A stretch of 5,984 nucleotides of DNA, taken from positions 1-5,984 of the forward strand of contig JAUIBM010000210.1 of NCBI GenBank assembly GCA_030428345.1, written 5' to 3'. The notes under the pieces were generated by a model, which ran no database searches, was not told the origin of the DNA, and was given only the letters and a program-made list of their open reading frames with translations. Source of the DNA: Alphaproteobacteria bacterium. GTDB taxonomy: Bacteria > Pseudomonadota > Alphaproteobacteria > Rhizobiales > Rhizobiaceae. The position numbers and the translations under genes were made by a program. Below, piece after piece: positions 1 through 5,568 of the stretch. The stretch's first letter is position 1. Each line of letters begins with the position of its first letter.

Positions 1-931
1 GCACCGCATGCGGATCGAGATCATGCATCAGCAGGAGCATGTGGGAGCGGTCTATCGCCTCGCGGAAGGCCTGCGCGCTCAGGATGCCGCCCAGCGAGAC
101 CACGCGGACCCTGTCGCCCAGCGCATCCTTCTCGGCGGCGATCCGGTCATCGCATAAATGCTGGGCCAGGACTTCGATCGGCGGACCCGGCCGTCCGTCC
201 GCGCTCCGGGCAAGCTGCCTTGCGATTGCGAATACCCCCTCCATACCCCGCCCCTTGCGGCTCCCGCCGAGCAGCCCGACACGCAACACCCTCTCGGGAT
301 CGGACTTTTCAGGGGGCGCGGAAGCCGCTTCCACGGAAATGGGCGTAACCCAGATATCGAAACGGGTGCCGGGAACGCGGCGTTGGAGGTCCTGCTGCAT
401 CTCCTCCGTCTCGCAGTAGAAGCGGATCGACGCACCATCGCCGTTGAGCGCCGCGAGGCGACGCAACTCGGCGGTGTGGCGCTCCTGATTCCTGCCTTCA
501 TAGACCGTCCTGATGTGGAACTGCGGCAGCGATCCCGGAATCGCCTGTTTGATGAACAGGCGAACAGCCGCAAGATTGATGATCGTGCTGCTATGGATGA
601 GAATGGCGTCCGCCGGCCCGATGCCGCTCACGGCGACCGCCTTACCAAGCAGCTTCATGTCGCGGCGGGCGCGTATTTCCGTCCAATCGGCAAAACCGCC
701 CGAGATCAGCAGCTGGTCGATCCAGTTCTTGCGGGCGCGGGTGGCGAAGATGTGGGGAATCGACATGCCCCCGAGCCATTCGATGCCTTCCGCATCGCTG
801 ACGAAACAAACAGCGTTCGGTCCCAGGTCATCCAACAAGGTGGCGTTGACCGGCAGGTGGTGAGAGCCCAGGCCGGGGGTGCGCGGATCGAAAAGCAGGA
901 CTCTGCCCGGGCCAAATTCAGCAGGGTGCAT
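1..931 (-). CDS. Glycosyltransferase-like protein (GT-B fold, GT4-like), 3' end outside window
   Basis: The frame is open from the ATG at 931 to the window edge, giving 310 codons with no stop; the C-terminus is missing. Near the N-terminus (about residues 13-27) is a segment FDPRTPGLGSHH, resembling the Gly/His-rich first loop of GT-B glycosyltransferases. A second Rossmann-like half begins near residue 214 with RVLRVGLLGGSRKGRGMEG, which matches the 'vGfLGg.r.eKG' start of the GT4/GT1 nucleotide-sugar-binding domain. It continues with a helix, a strand (PPIEVLAQHL) and, near the edge, a hydrophobic strand ending MLLLMHDLDPHAV, like the acceptor/donor-site strand of the family. The start is supported by GACAGG 9 bases upstream, inside the end of nadE. 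The gene follows nadE after 6 bp in the same frame, so it is very likely cotranscribed. The family call is inferred from motifs; donor sugar and acceptor cannot be told. The conserved GT4 E-x7-E motif would lie beyond the edge. Confidence 0.65.
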   Translation of the reverse strand, partial: MHPAEFGPGRVLLFDPRTPGLGSHHLPVNATLLDDLGPNAVCFVSDAEGIEWLGGMSIPHIFATRARKNWIDQLLISGGFADWTEIRARRDMKLLGKAVAVSGIGPADAILIHSSTIINLAAVRLFIKQAIPGSLPQFHIRTVYEGRNQERHTAELRRLAALNGDGASIRFYCETEEMQQDLQRRVPGTRFDIWVTPISVEAASAPPEKSDPERVLRVGLLGGSRKGRGMEGVFAIARQLARSADGRPGPPIEVLAQHLCDDRIAAEKDALGDRVRVVSLGGILSAQAFREAIDRSHMLLLMHDLDPHAV

Positions 932-937
932 CTACAA

Positions 938-2608
938 TTACCTGTCGCGAAACCGGTTCGTGATGGGGTATCGCCGGTCGCGCCCGAAATTCTTGCGCGT
1001 CAGCTTCACGCCCGGCGCCGATTGCCGACGCTTGTATTCGGCTACATAAAGAAGATGCTCAATGCGCTCGACCGTCGCGCGCTCATGTCCCTTGGCGACG
1101 ATCTCGTCGACCGCCATTTCCTTTTCCACCAGGCTTTCCAGGATGTTGTCGAGCACGGGATAGGGCGGCAGCGAATCCTGGTCGGTCTGATCGGGGCGCA
1201 ATTCGGCCGACGGCGCCTTGCTCAGGATGTTGGCCGGGATGACCTCGCCCGAAGGCCCCAGACAATCGCTCGGCAAATGCGCATTGCGCCAGGCGGCAAG
1301 CCTGTAGACCTGCATCTTGTAAAGATCCTTGATCGGATTGAAACCGCCATTCATGTCGCCATAAAGCGTGGCGTAGCCGACGCTCATCTCGCTCTTGTTG
1401 CCGGTGGTGACCACCATCGACCCGAACTTGTTGGACAGCGCCATCAGGATCGTGCCGCGGGCGCGGGATTGCAAATTCTCCTCCGTCACGCCGGAATTCG
1501 TGCCCTCGAACAGGCTCGAAAGCGCCGACATGAAGCCCTCCACCGGCTCGGCGATCGGCACGATCTCGTAGCGCACGCCAAGCGCGCGGGCGCAGACCTC
1601 GGCATCAGCCAGGCTTTCGGCCGAGGTGTAGCGATAGGGCATCATCACGCAGCGAACACGCTCCTCGCCCAACGCGTCGACGCCGAGCGCGGCGCAGATC
1701 GCCGAATCGACGCCGCCGGACAGCCCGAGCACCACGTCGGAAAAGCCGTTCTTGTTGACATAGTCGCGCAGCCCGAGGACGCAGGCGCGCCAATCCCCCT
1801 CGTCCGAGTCGGGCAGGCGCGCAACCGGGCCCTGCTCGCAATACCAGCCGTTTTCGCCGCGCCGCCAGGTGGACAGGGCGACGGACGCCTCGAACTGGTT
1901 CATCTGCAGCGCCAGGCGATGGTCGGCATTGATGACGAAGGAGCCGCCGTCGAATACCAGTTCGTCCTGTCCGCCGAGCTGGTTGGCATAGAGGATCGGC
2001 AGGCCGCATTCGACGATCTGCGACAGCACGACCTGCTGGCGCAGATCCATCTTGTCGCGCCAGTAGGGCGATCCGTTGGGAACGATGAGAATTTCGGCGC
2101 CGGCTTCCGCCAGGGTCTCGCCAATCCCCAGATCGCCCCAGATATCCTCGCAGATCGGGATCCCGAGCCGCACGCCGCGAAAATTGACCGGGCCGGGCAT
2201 CTCGCCCTGCCGGAAGACGCGCTTTTCGTCGAAGACGCCGTAATTGGGCAGATCGACCTTCTGCCGCCATCCCACGATCCTGCCCCCGTCCAGGACCGCG
2301 ACGGCGTTATAGACGCCCTTGTCGTCGCGCCAGGGCGATCCGATCACCACGCCCGGTCCGCCATCGGCCGTGTCCGCGGCAAGCGCGTCGATCGCCTCCA
2401 GACACTCCGTGACAAAGGCCGGCTTGAGCACCAGATCCTCCGGCGGATAGCCGGCGATGAAGAGTTCCGAAAGCACCACGAGATCGGCATGGGAACGCGC
2501 GGCCTGGGCGCGCGCCTCGCGCGCCAGCGCAAGGTTGCCGGCGATGTCGCCAACGGTCGGATTGAGCTGCGCGATCGCGATGCGCAAGATGTCTGTCGGT
2601 GATGTCAT
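938..2608 (-). CDS. nadE: Glutamine-dependent NAD+ synthetase (NadE)
   Basis: The product catalyses the last step of NAD+ synthesis in the cytosol: ATP-dependent amidation of deamido-NAD+ (NaAD), with ammonia released from glutamine by its own amidase domain. The protein has 556 residues from the chosen start, normal for the two-domain bacterial form. Residues about 8-260 are a nitrilase-like (CN-hydrolase) glutaminase with the full triad: Glu48 in SELFIAGYPPEDL, Lys117 in QKVDLPNYGVFDE and Cys153 in PICEDIW. Residues about 275-545 are the synthetase, with the PP-loop ATP motif SGGVDS (297-302), then TTGNKSEMSVGYATLYGD and NPIKDLYK, typical of NadE. An ATG 26 codons further upstream (2686) is in frame, but that extension is low-complexity Arg/Ser/Pro and unlike the family. 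The start at 2608 (MTSPTDILRIAIAQLNPTVGD) matches where homologues begin. The Shine-Dalgarno sequence is weak. It is first in the visible operon; the glycosyltransferase-like gene follows after 6 bp. All key residues are present. Confidence 0.95.
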   Translation of the reverse strand: MTSPTDILRIAIAQLNPTVGDIAGNLALAREARAQAARSHADLVVLSELFIAGYPPEDLVLKPAFVTECLEAIDALAADTADGGPGVVIGSPWRDDKGVYNAVAVLDGGRIVGWRQKVDLPNYGVFDEKRVFRQGEMPGPVNFRGVRLGIPICEDIWGDLGIGETLAEAGAEILIVPNGSPYWRDKMDLRQQVVLSQIVECGLPILYANQLGGQDELVFDGGSFVINADHRLALQMNQFEASVALSTWRRGENGWYCEQGPVARLPDSDEGDWRACVLGLRDYVNKNGFSDVVLGLSGGVDSAICAALGVDALGEERVRCVMMPYRYTSAESLADAEVCARALGVRYEIVPIAEPVEGFMSALSSLFEGTNSGVTEENLQSRARGTILMALSNKFGSMVVTTGNKSEMSVGYATLYGDMNGGFNPIKDLYKMQVYRLAAWRNAHLPSDCLGPSGEVIPANILSKAPSAELRPDQTDQDSLPPYPVLDNILESLVEKEMAVDEIVAKGHERATVERIEHLLYVAEYKRRQSAPGVKLTRKNFGRDRRYPITNRFRDR

Positions 2609-2813
2609 GTGTGCGAGACCCGCTGGCGGTGAACGGCTGGAGGCAGATCGACTGAGCGGCCGCCAACCGCCGGCAGCCACGTCCAAGGGCCAGCCTGCGG
2701 CAGTCGAACCCGTTCAGCCGGCATTCAGCCTCGTTTTGCCACAATCGAATGCAGGATGAAACAACACATCTGCCGGACGCCGATCGCGAGCCGGAGGAGC
2801 CAGGAGAAACATC
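2609..2813. promoter_or_regulatory. Divergent intergenic region between nadE and the BA14K gene
   Basis: These 205 bp separate two divergently read starts and must hold the promoter of the BA14K gene and probably that of nadE. I see no convincing -35/-10 pair on either strand. The best housekeeping-like -35 on the plus strand is TTGCCA (2736-2741), but nothing resembling a -10 lies 16-18 bp further on. There is no GGAAC-N16/17-CGTT site here, unlike upstream of the small genes further right. The only clear signal is the Shine-Dalgarno AGGAG at 2802-2806, seven bases before the BA14K ATG. Confidence 0.4.
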
Positions 2814-3344
2814 ATGTCGCGCACCATCACGCATTCGCTGGCTTTGCTGGGCCTGGCCGCAGCACTTGCCGTTTCCGCAGCGGCGCCGGCAAGCGCCGAA
2901 CACCGTCATCATCATCGCCATCATGGCGGCCATGGCGGCGATCCGTATGCGGCTGGCGTCGCCGGGGTAGTCCTGGGGGCCGTACTGGGCGCTCCCCGGC
3001 CCTATTACGCCCCGCCGCCGCCCTATTACTACGCGCCGGCCCCGATCTATGTCGAACCCGCGCCGATCTATGTGGAGCCGGCCCCGGTCTATGCCGTTCC
3101 GGACCGCGTTCCCTATTCGCAGATCCAGCGCGGCGACGTCCGGCCCTATCCGGTCCCGCCATCGGCACGCCGCAACAGCGGGCCGCGCGTCGTCACCTAT
3201 GACGAAAGCGTCGGCGGCGGCAGCCTGGAGCCCTGGACCCCGGGATGGGTCGACTATTGCAGCGACAAGTACCGCACCTTCGATGCGCGCACGGGCACCT
3301 ACAAGGGCTATGACGGGCTGAAGCATTTCTGCGTCGCGCAGTAA
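2814..3344 (+). CDS. Secreted His-rich, Pro/Tyr-rich BA14K-family protein
   Basis: The product is 176 residues and is probably exported to the periplasm or outer surface. Residues 1-28 form a Sec signal peptide: MSR, a long hydrophobic core, then ASA|E as likely cleavage site. The mature protein starts with a His-rich stretch (30-40, EHRHHHRHHGGH) that could bind divalent metal. A Gly/Ala/Val segment (46-61) follows, then a Pro/Tyr-rich linker (62-100) with three copies of a 7-residue unit AP(I/V)Y(V/A)(E/V)P at 76-96. The last about 36 residues (WTPGWVDYCSDKY...GTYKGYDG...HFC) match the BA14K domain, with two cysteines (149, 173) placed to form a disulphide. BA14K was first described as a Brucella immunoreactive protein with lectin-like behaviour; sugar binding here is only inferred. 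The start has an excellent AGGAG, 7 bases upstream. The gene is monocistronic, with an intrinsic terminator about 45 bp after the stop. Confidence 0.88.
   Translation: MSRTITHSLALLGLAAALAVSAAAPASAEHRHHHRHHGGHGGDPYAAGVAGVVLGAVLGAPRPYYAPPPPYYYAPAPIYVEPAPIYVEPAPVYAVPDRVPYSQIQRGDVRPYPVPPSARRNSGPRVVTYDESVGGGSLEPWTPGWVDYCSDKYRTFDARTGTYKGYDGLKHFCVAQ
3039..3101 (+). repeat. Three 21-bp in-frame tandem repeats in the BA14K gene
   Basis: Three imperfect 21-bp units encode API-YVEP, API-YVEP and APV-YAVP (residues 76-96). The copies differ mostly at third codon positions (for example GTCGAACCC against GTGGAGCCG), which points to an old duplication kept under selection at protein level. The unit lies in the extended Pro/Tyr linker between the His-rich N-terminus and the BA14K domain. 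Confidence 0.8.
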
Positions 3345-3387
3345 CGCCGGCGAACAACAGGCTCCGGCGCAGAAAGCGCTGACGATG

Positions 3388-3420
3388 AATGGCGGGACCG
3401 GCGTGTCCCGCCATTTTCGT
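3388..3420 (+). terminator. Intrinsic terminator after the BA14K gene
   Basis: A perfect 10-bp stem, AATGGCGGGA (3388-3397) with TCCCGCCATT (3406-3415), can extend by one C-G pair to leave a 6-base loop. It runs into TTTTCGTTT. It sits 43 bp after the BA14K stop codon and isolates that gene from the small-protein genes downstream. Confidence 0.88.
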
Positions 3421-3556
3421 TTGGCGTGTTCGCCGGTCTTTCAGCACTAGCGCCTGCCGGGCGGCGGATGAAGCGCCAGACGCGAGGCGCCCTCTTCCGA
3501 TCGCTCCCATGCCGCCCCGTCTCCGCCGGCCAGGCATCGCCCCGGTAGCCCCAAAG

Positions 3557-3581
3557 GGAACCTTTCTCTTCCTCCGCCGTT
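3557..3581 (+). promoter_or_regulatory. EcfG-type general-stress promoter (GGAAC-N16-CGTT)
   Basis: GGAAC at 3557-3561 and CGTT at 3578-3581 are separated by exactly 16 bases, the known consensus for the alphaproteobacterial general-stress sigma factor EcfG (controlled by PhyR/NepR). The end of the -10 element is 32 bp before the ATG of the 45-codon gene at 3614, giving a short leader that contains its AAGGAG. Both hexamer-like elements match fully and the gene is in the right orientation. Dependence on EcfG is inferred from the match; the sigma factor gene is not in this window. Confidence 0.75.
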
Positions 3582-3613
3582 GTATGAGGGAAATCAACGG
3601 AAAGGAGACAACG

Positions 3614-3751
3614 ATGGAACTTCGTGAGCAGGAAGCAAGGCAGGGCACCACCAGCCAGAAGCACCGCATCGCGCGCGTTCTGGTTATCTCGACCGTGACC
3701 GCCATTGCCGCCCTCGGCATCGTCGCCCTGGTGTCCGGCTGGCAGGTCTGA
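3614..3751 (+). CDS. Small single-helix membrane protein, 45 aa
   Basis: I do not recognise a named family. The product has a polar, charged N-terminus (MELREQEARQGTTSQKHRIAR) followed by one hydrophobic helix at about residues 22-42 (VLVISTVTAI...IVALVSGW) and a two-residue tail. The basic residues just before the helix (K16, H17, R18, R21) favour a cytoplasmic N-terminus. The reading frame is open further upstream to 3389, but the ATG at 3614 is clearly the start: AAGGAG lies at 3602-3607 with a 6-base spacer, and the upstream extension would cross the promoter and begin inside the preceding terminator. It is preceded by an EcfG-type promoter, so general-stress induction is likely. The next small gene follows 110 bp later with no terminator between, suggesting a dicistronic transcript. 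The function is unknown. Confidence 0.75.
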   Translation: MELREQEARQGTTSQKHRIARVLVISTVTAIAALGIVALVSGWQV

Positions 3752-3787
3752 GGCGCACCATCCTGCACATGGCAGGTATGTCAAAAC

Positions 3788-3815
3788 AGCAAACCGTATT
3801 GAATTCGCGTTTGCT
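3788..3815. repeat. 7-bp inverted repeat between the first two small genes
   Basis: AGCAAAC at 3788-3794 and GTTTGCT at 3809-3815 are perfect reverse complements separated by 14 bases. There is no T-run after it, so it is not a terminator. It could be a regulator-binding dyad or a weak mRNA hairpin in the leader of the second small gene, or chance. Confidence 0.35.
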
Positions 3816-3861
3816 ACACCCATCTCCGGAGCGGCGGGCGCTAACGGAGAACGAACACATA

Positions 3862-3990
3862 ATGACATTTCCTCAGGACCATCTGCGGGATGTCAGGCAT
3901 GTGGAAGATCATTCGGCCGCCAGCATCGTGATCGTATCGATTGTCATGATTGCAGCGGCCTTGGCTGGTCTTTCAGCAATAATTGCCTGA
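3862..3990 (+). CDS. Small single-helix membrane protein, 42 aa
   Basis: I do not recognise a named family. An acidic/His-rich N-terminus (MTFPQDHLRDVRHVEDHS) is followed by a hydrophobic helix from about residue 19 to the C-terminus (AASIVIVSIVMIAAALAGLS). The size and layout, polar head then one C-terminal helix, mirror the gene just upstream, though sequence similarity is too low to call them paralogues by eye. In-frame ATGs at 3769 and 3778 would add about 30 residues of non-membrane sequence but have no ribosome-binding site. The ATG at 3862 has GGAG at 3846-3849, a slightly long spacing of 12 bases. No promoter of its own stands out, so it is probably read from the EcfG-type promoter at 3557. 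A strong terminator follows 26 bp after the stop. The function is unknown; membrane location is inferred. Confidence 0.7.
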   Translation: MTFPQDHLRDVRHVEDHSAASIVIVSIVMIAAALAGLSAIIA

Positions 3991-4016
3991 ATCCAATCAA
4001 CTATCCCGGAAAAAGA

Positions 4017-4045
4017 AGCGGGGCCTCTGGCCCCGCTCTTTTTTT
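4017..4045 (+). terminator. Strong intrinsic terminator, probably bidirectional
   Basis: A perfect 9-bp GC-rich stem, AGCGGGGCC (4017-4025) with GGCCCCGCT (4029-4037), has a 3-base loop and is followed by C and seven T (4039-4045). It ends the transcript of the two small genes at 3614 and 3862. On the minus strand the same stem is followed by TCTTTTT (from the A-run before 4017), so it could also stop leftward transcripts coming from the aminotransferase operon. Confidence 0.92.
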
Positions 4046-4103
4046 GGCCGGTCCGCACACGGCAATTTGAACCCCCGAAACCGGCATTTCGTGCGATAAT
4101 CAC

Positions 4104-4129
4104 GGAACTGCAACGCGAGACAATCCGTT
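4104..4129 (+). promoter_or_regulatory. EcfG-type general-stress promoter (GGAAC-N17-CGTT)
   Basis: GGAAC at 4104-4108 and CGTT at 4126-4129 are separated by 17 bases, again the EcfG consensus. The only plus-strand gene downstream is the 40-codon gene at 4215, which would have a leader of roughly 75-80 bases. The upstream terminator at 4017-4045 separates this promoter from the previous small genes, so it is likely the sole promoter of the third one. The -10 element overlaps an inverted repeat (4121-4138). Confidence 0.75.
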
Positions 4130-4138
4130 TAAGGATTG
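4121..4138. repeat. 6-bp inverted repeat overlapping the EcfG -10 element
   Basis: CAATCC (4121-4126) and GGATTG (4133-4138) are perfect reverse complements around GTTTAA. The CGTT -10 element lies on the left arm and loop, and the predicted start of transcription is at or just past the right arm. It may be an operator for a second regulator; such short dyads also occur by chance. Confidence 0.4.
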
Positions 4139-4214
4139 CAAGGTCAGCGGGCGGGCGTGCAACCCTGCTCTTCAGATCGACACAGATCGCGACCGAAAGC
4201 GACAGGGAGTAGGA

Positions 4215-4337
4215 ATGATGTCCAGCGAATCCATCGCAAGCAGCACGAGGGAATTTATCGGCCAGATTTCAGGCGCGCTGGTAACGGCGCTCAGGATGGC
4301 GATCGCGGCGTTGCTGGTGACCTTGCCGTTCGTGTGA
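4215..4337 (+). CDS. Small hydrophobic protein, 40 aa
   Basis: I do not recognise a family. The gene starts with two ATGs (4215, 4218), preceded by AGGGAG at 4204-4209; the GGAG core is 5 bases from the first ATG and 8 from the second, so either start is possible. The product begins with a Ser-rich polar head (MMSSESIASSTREFIGQ) and continues as one hydrophobic stretch from about residue 18 to the C-terminus (ISGALVTALRMAIAALLVTL, then PFV), with one arginine (R27) inside the helix. It could be a transmembrane or an amphipathic membrane-surface peptide. Support for it being real comes from a good Shine-Dalgarno, a dedicated EcfG-type promoter upstream, and the same head-plus-helix layout as the two neighbouring small genes. 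The stop codon lies in a tandem repeat. It converges with the aminotransferase gene, 88 bp away. The function is unknown. Confidence 0.65.
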   Translation: MMSSESIASSTREFIGQISGALVTALRMAIAALLVTLPFV

Positions 4338-4358
4338 TCCGGGCCGTTCGTGTGATCC
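4325..4358 (+). repeat. 18-bp tandem duplication spanning the stop of the 40-codon gene
   Basis: GCCGTTCGTGTGATCC occurs at 4325-4340 and again, identical, at 4343-4358, a period of 18 bp. Because 18 is a multiple of three, the second copy repeats the codons CCG-TTC-GTG-TGA in the same frame. The second stop would therefore end any readthrough product with the same Pro-Phe-Val tail. The identity of the copies suggests a recent duplication. Confidence 0.9.
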
Positions 4359-4425
4359 AGCCGCGTCGGGGTTCATCGCTTCGCGGCATGTAACGCGATT
4401 TGCGCGGAGCCTAATCAGCGCCGGG

Positions 4426-5550
4426 CTATCCCTCGCGAGAGGCCTGCTGGGCGTCGACCAGTGCGAGCGGCAACGCCTCCTCGAACAGATCGAGTTCTTC
4501 CGCCGGACCAGCGCTGACCCTGATGCACCGGGAGAGCGGTTCGACGCCGGGCATGCGGATGAAGATGCCGCGCGCCAGCATCGCCTCCATGACGGCCTTG
4601 GCAAATTGCGGTCCGCGACGACAATCCAGCGTCACGAAATTCGTCGCCGATTCCAATGGCAACAGGCCGTTGGCTCTTCCGATCTCTGAAATCCGGCGAC
4701 GCGCCGCCGCCGTCTTGCGAACCGTTTCTGAAAGCCATGCCTGATCCGACAGGGCGGCGATCGCGCCGATTTCCGCCGTCCGGTTCATTCCATAATGGTC
4801 GCGAACCTTCTCAAACTCGGCGATCAGGTCGCGATTGCCGATGCAATAGCCAACCCGTGCCCCCGCCATGCCATAGGCCTTGGAGAAGGTGCGGAACCGC
4901 AGCACCCGGCGGTCGGAAACGTCGAAGGGCAACAGCGTGTCGCTCGGCGCATATTCGCAATAGGCCTCGTCCAGCAGCAGCAGGCAGTGGTCCGGCATCG
5001 CATTCAGCAGGACGGCGATGTCGCGCGATAGCCACCAGGTCCCCATCGGGTTGTCGGGGTTGGAGAGGTAAAGCAGGCTGGCATTGGTGCGGCCGGCGGC
5101 CTCCACCAGCGCGCCGATATCCTCCCGGTCATTGTCATAGGGAATCCTGACCAGGTTTCCGCCATGACCGAGGACATGAAAGTTGAAGGTCGGATAGGCG
5201 CCGTCGGAGGTGACCACCGATATGCCGGGCTCGACGAACATGCGGACCACATTGCCCAGCAGTCCGTCTATGCCGCCGCCCAGAACGACGTTCTCCGGCG
5301 AGACGCCATGATGGGCGGCGATCGCGTGGCGCAGTTCATATCCTTCCGGGTCGCCATACTTCCAGATGTCACTGCCGGCCTTCGCCATCGCCTCCACCGC
5401 CAATGGCGAGGGGCCGAAGAGACATTCATTGGCGCCGATCCGCGCCCGGAAAGGCTTGCCCCTCGCGCGCTCCTGCGCCTCGGGCCCGACAAAGGGCACG
5501 ACGGCGGGCAAGGCTTCGATCATCGGCCGAATACGCCAGCGGTGTCTCAT
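4426..5550 (-). CDS. PLP-dependent aminotransferase, histidinol-phosphate aminotransferase family
   Basis: This is a fold-type I, cytosolic pyridoxal-phosphate enzyme that would move an amino group between an amino acid and a keto substrate. The protein has 374 residues, normal for HisC-like enzymes. Visible landmarks are the N-terminal substrate segment RARIGANECLFGPSP (35-49), GGGIDGLL (91-98), SNPDNPMGT (163-171, the family's NPxNPxG), LDEAYCEY (193-200) with the PLP-pyridine Asp194, and FSKAYGMAGARVGY (222-235), with Lys224 as Schiff-base lysine and Arg232 for PLP phosphate. A C-terminal arginine segment (CIRVSAG) would bind the substrate carboxylate. The start at 5550 has CTGGAG about 10 bases upstream; an in-frame ATG at 5523 lacks one but fits homologue starts, so the first 9 residues are uncertain. 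It follows the methyltransferase after 18 bp and there is no other his gene here. It may thus be a HisC paralogue with another substrate (for example an aromatic amino acid). Confidence 0.88.
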   Translation of the reverse strand: MRHRWRIRPMIEALPAVVPFVGPEAQERARGKPFRARIGANECLFGPSPLAVEAMAKAGSDIWKYGDPEGYELRHAIAAHHGVSPENVVLGGGIDGLLGNVVRMFVEPGISVVTSDGAYPTFNFHVLGHGGNLVRIPYDNDREDIGALVEAAGRTNASLLYLSNPDNPMGTWWLSRDIAVLLNAMPDHCLLLLDEAYCEYAPSDTLLPFDVSDRRVLRFRTFSKAYGMAGARVGYCIGNRDLIAEFEKVRDHYGMNRTAEIGAIAALSDQAWLSETVRKTAAARRRISEIGRANGLLPLESATNFVTLDCRRGPQFAKAVMEAMLARGIFIRMPGVEPLSRCIRVSAGPAEELDLFEEALPLALVDAQQASREG

Positions 5551-5568
5551 CCCAGGGAAACTCCAGCT

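Noticed and set aside
79..573. Minus-strand open frame of 164 codons and other short frames in 1-915
   Set aside because: They are out of frame with the continuous 310-codon minus-strand frame from 931, which has GT-B motifs and a ribosome-binding site. Their products are Arg/Ser-rich shadows.
158..2602. A very long plus-strand open frame (814 codons) across nadE and the glycosyltransferase-like gene
   Set aside because: It lies exactly codon-on-codon opposite both minus-strand genes. Antisense stops there require TTA, CTA or TCA codons, which are rare in this GC-rich DNA. It begins just after the single TTA of the glycosyltransferase-like gene (155-157) and ends at the TCA codon of nadE (2600-2602). 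The product is rich in Arg/His/Asp and fits no family, while nadE has all its catalytic motifs.
2736..2764. Possible housekeeping promoter before the BA14K gene starting at TTGCCA
   Set aside because: The -35 is fair but the sequence at 16-18 bp spacing (around AAACAA) does not resemble a -10 element.
2307..3326. Minus-strand open frame of 339 codons across the BA14K gene and the nadE start
   Set aside because: It overlaps the nadE start and runs antisense to a gene with a clear signal peptide, BA14K domain, Shine-Dalgarno and terminator. Its translation is low-complexity Arg/Gly-rich.
3345..3369. CGCCGG/CCGGCG hairpin directly after the BA14K stop
   Set aside because: A 6-bp stem with a 13-base loop and no T-run; the perfect hairpin at 3388-3420 is the real terminator.
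3193..3868. Minus-strand open frames of about 190 codons opposite the first small gene
   Set aside because: No start signal and no recognisable protein features; they run backwards through a terminator and the EcfG-type promoter. The plus-strand small gene with AAGGAG is the better explanation.
4360..4387. GCCGCG/CGCGGC hairpin as terminator of the 40-codon gene
   Set aside because: The stem is only 6 bp with a 16-base loop and no T-run follows on either strand.
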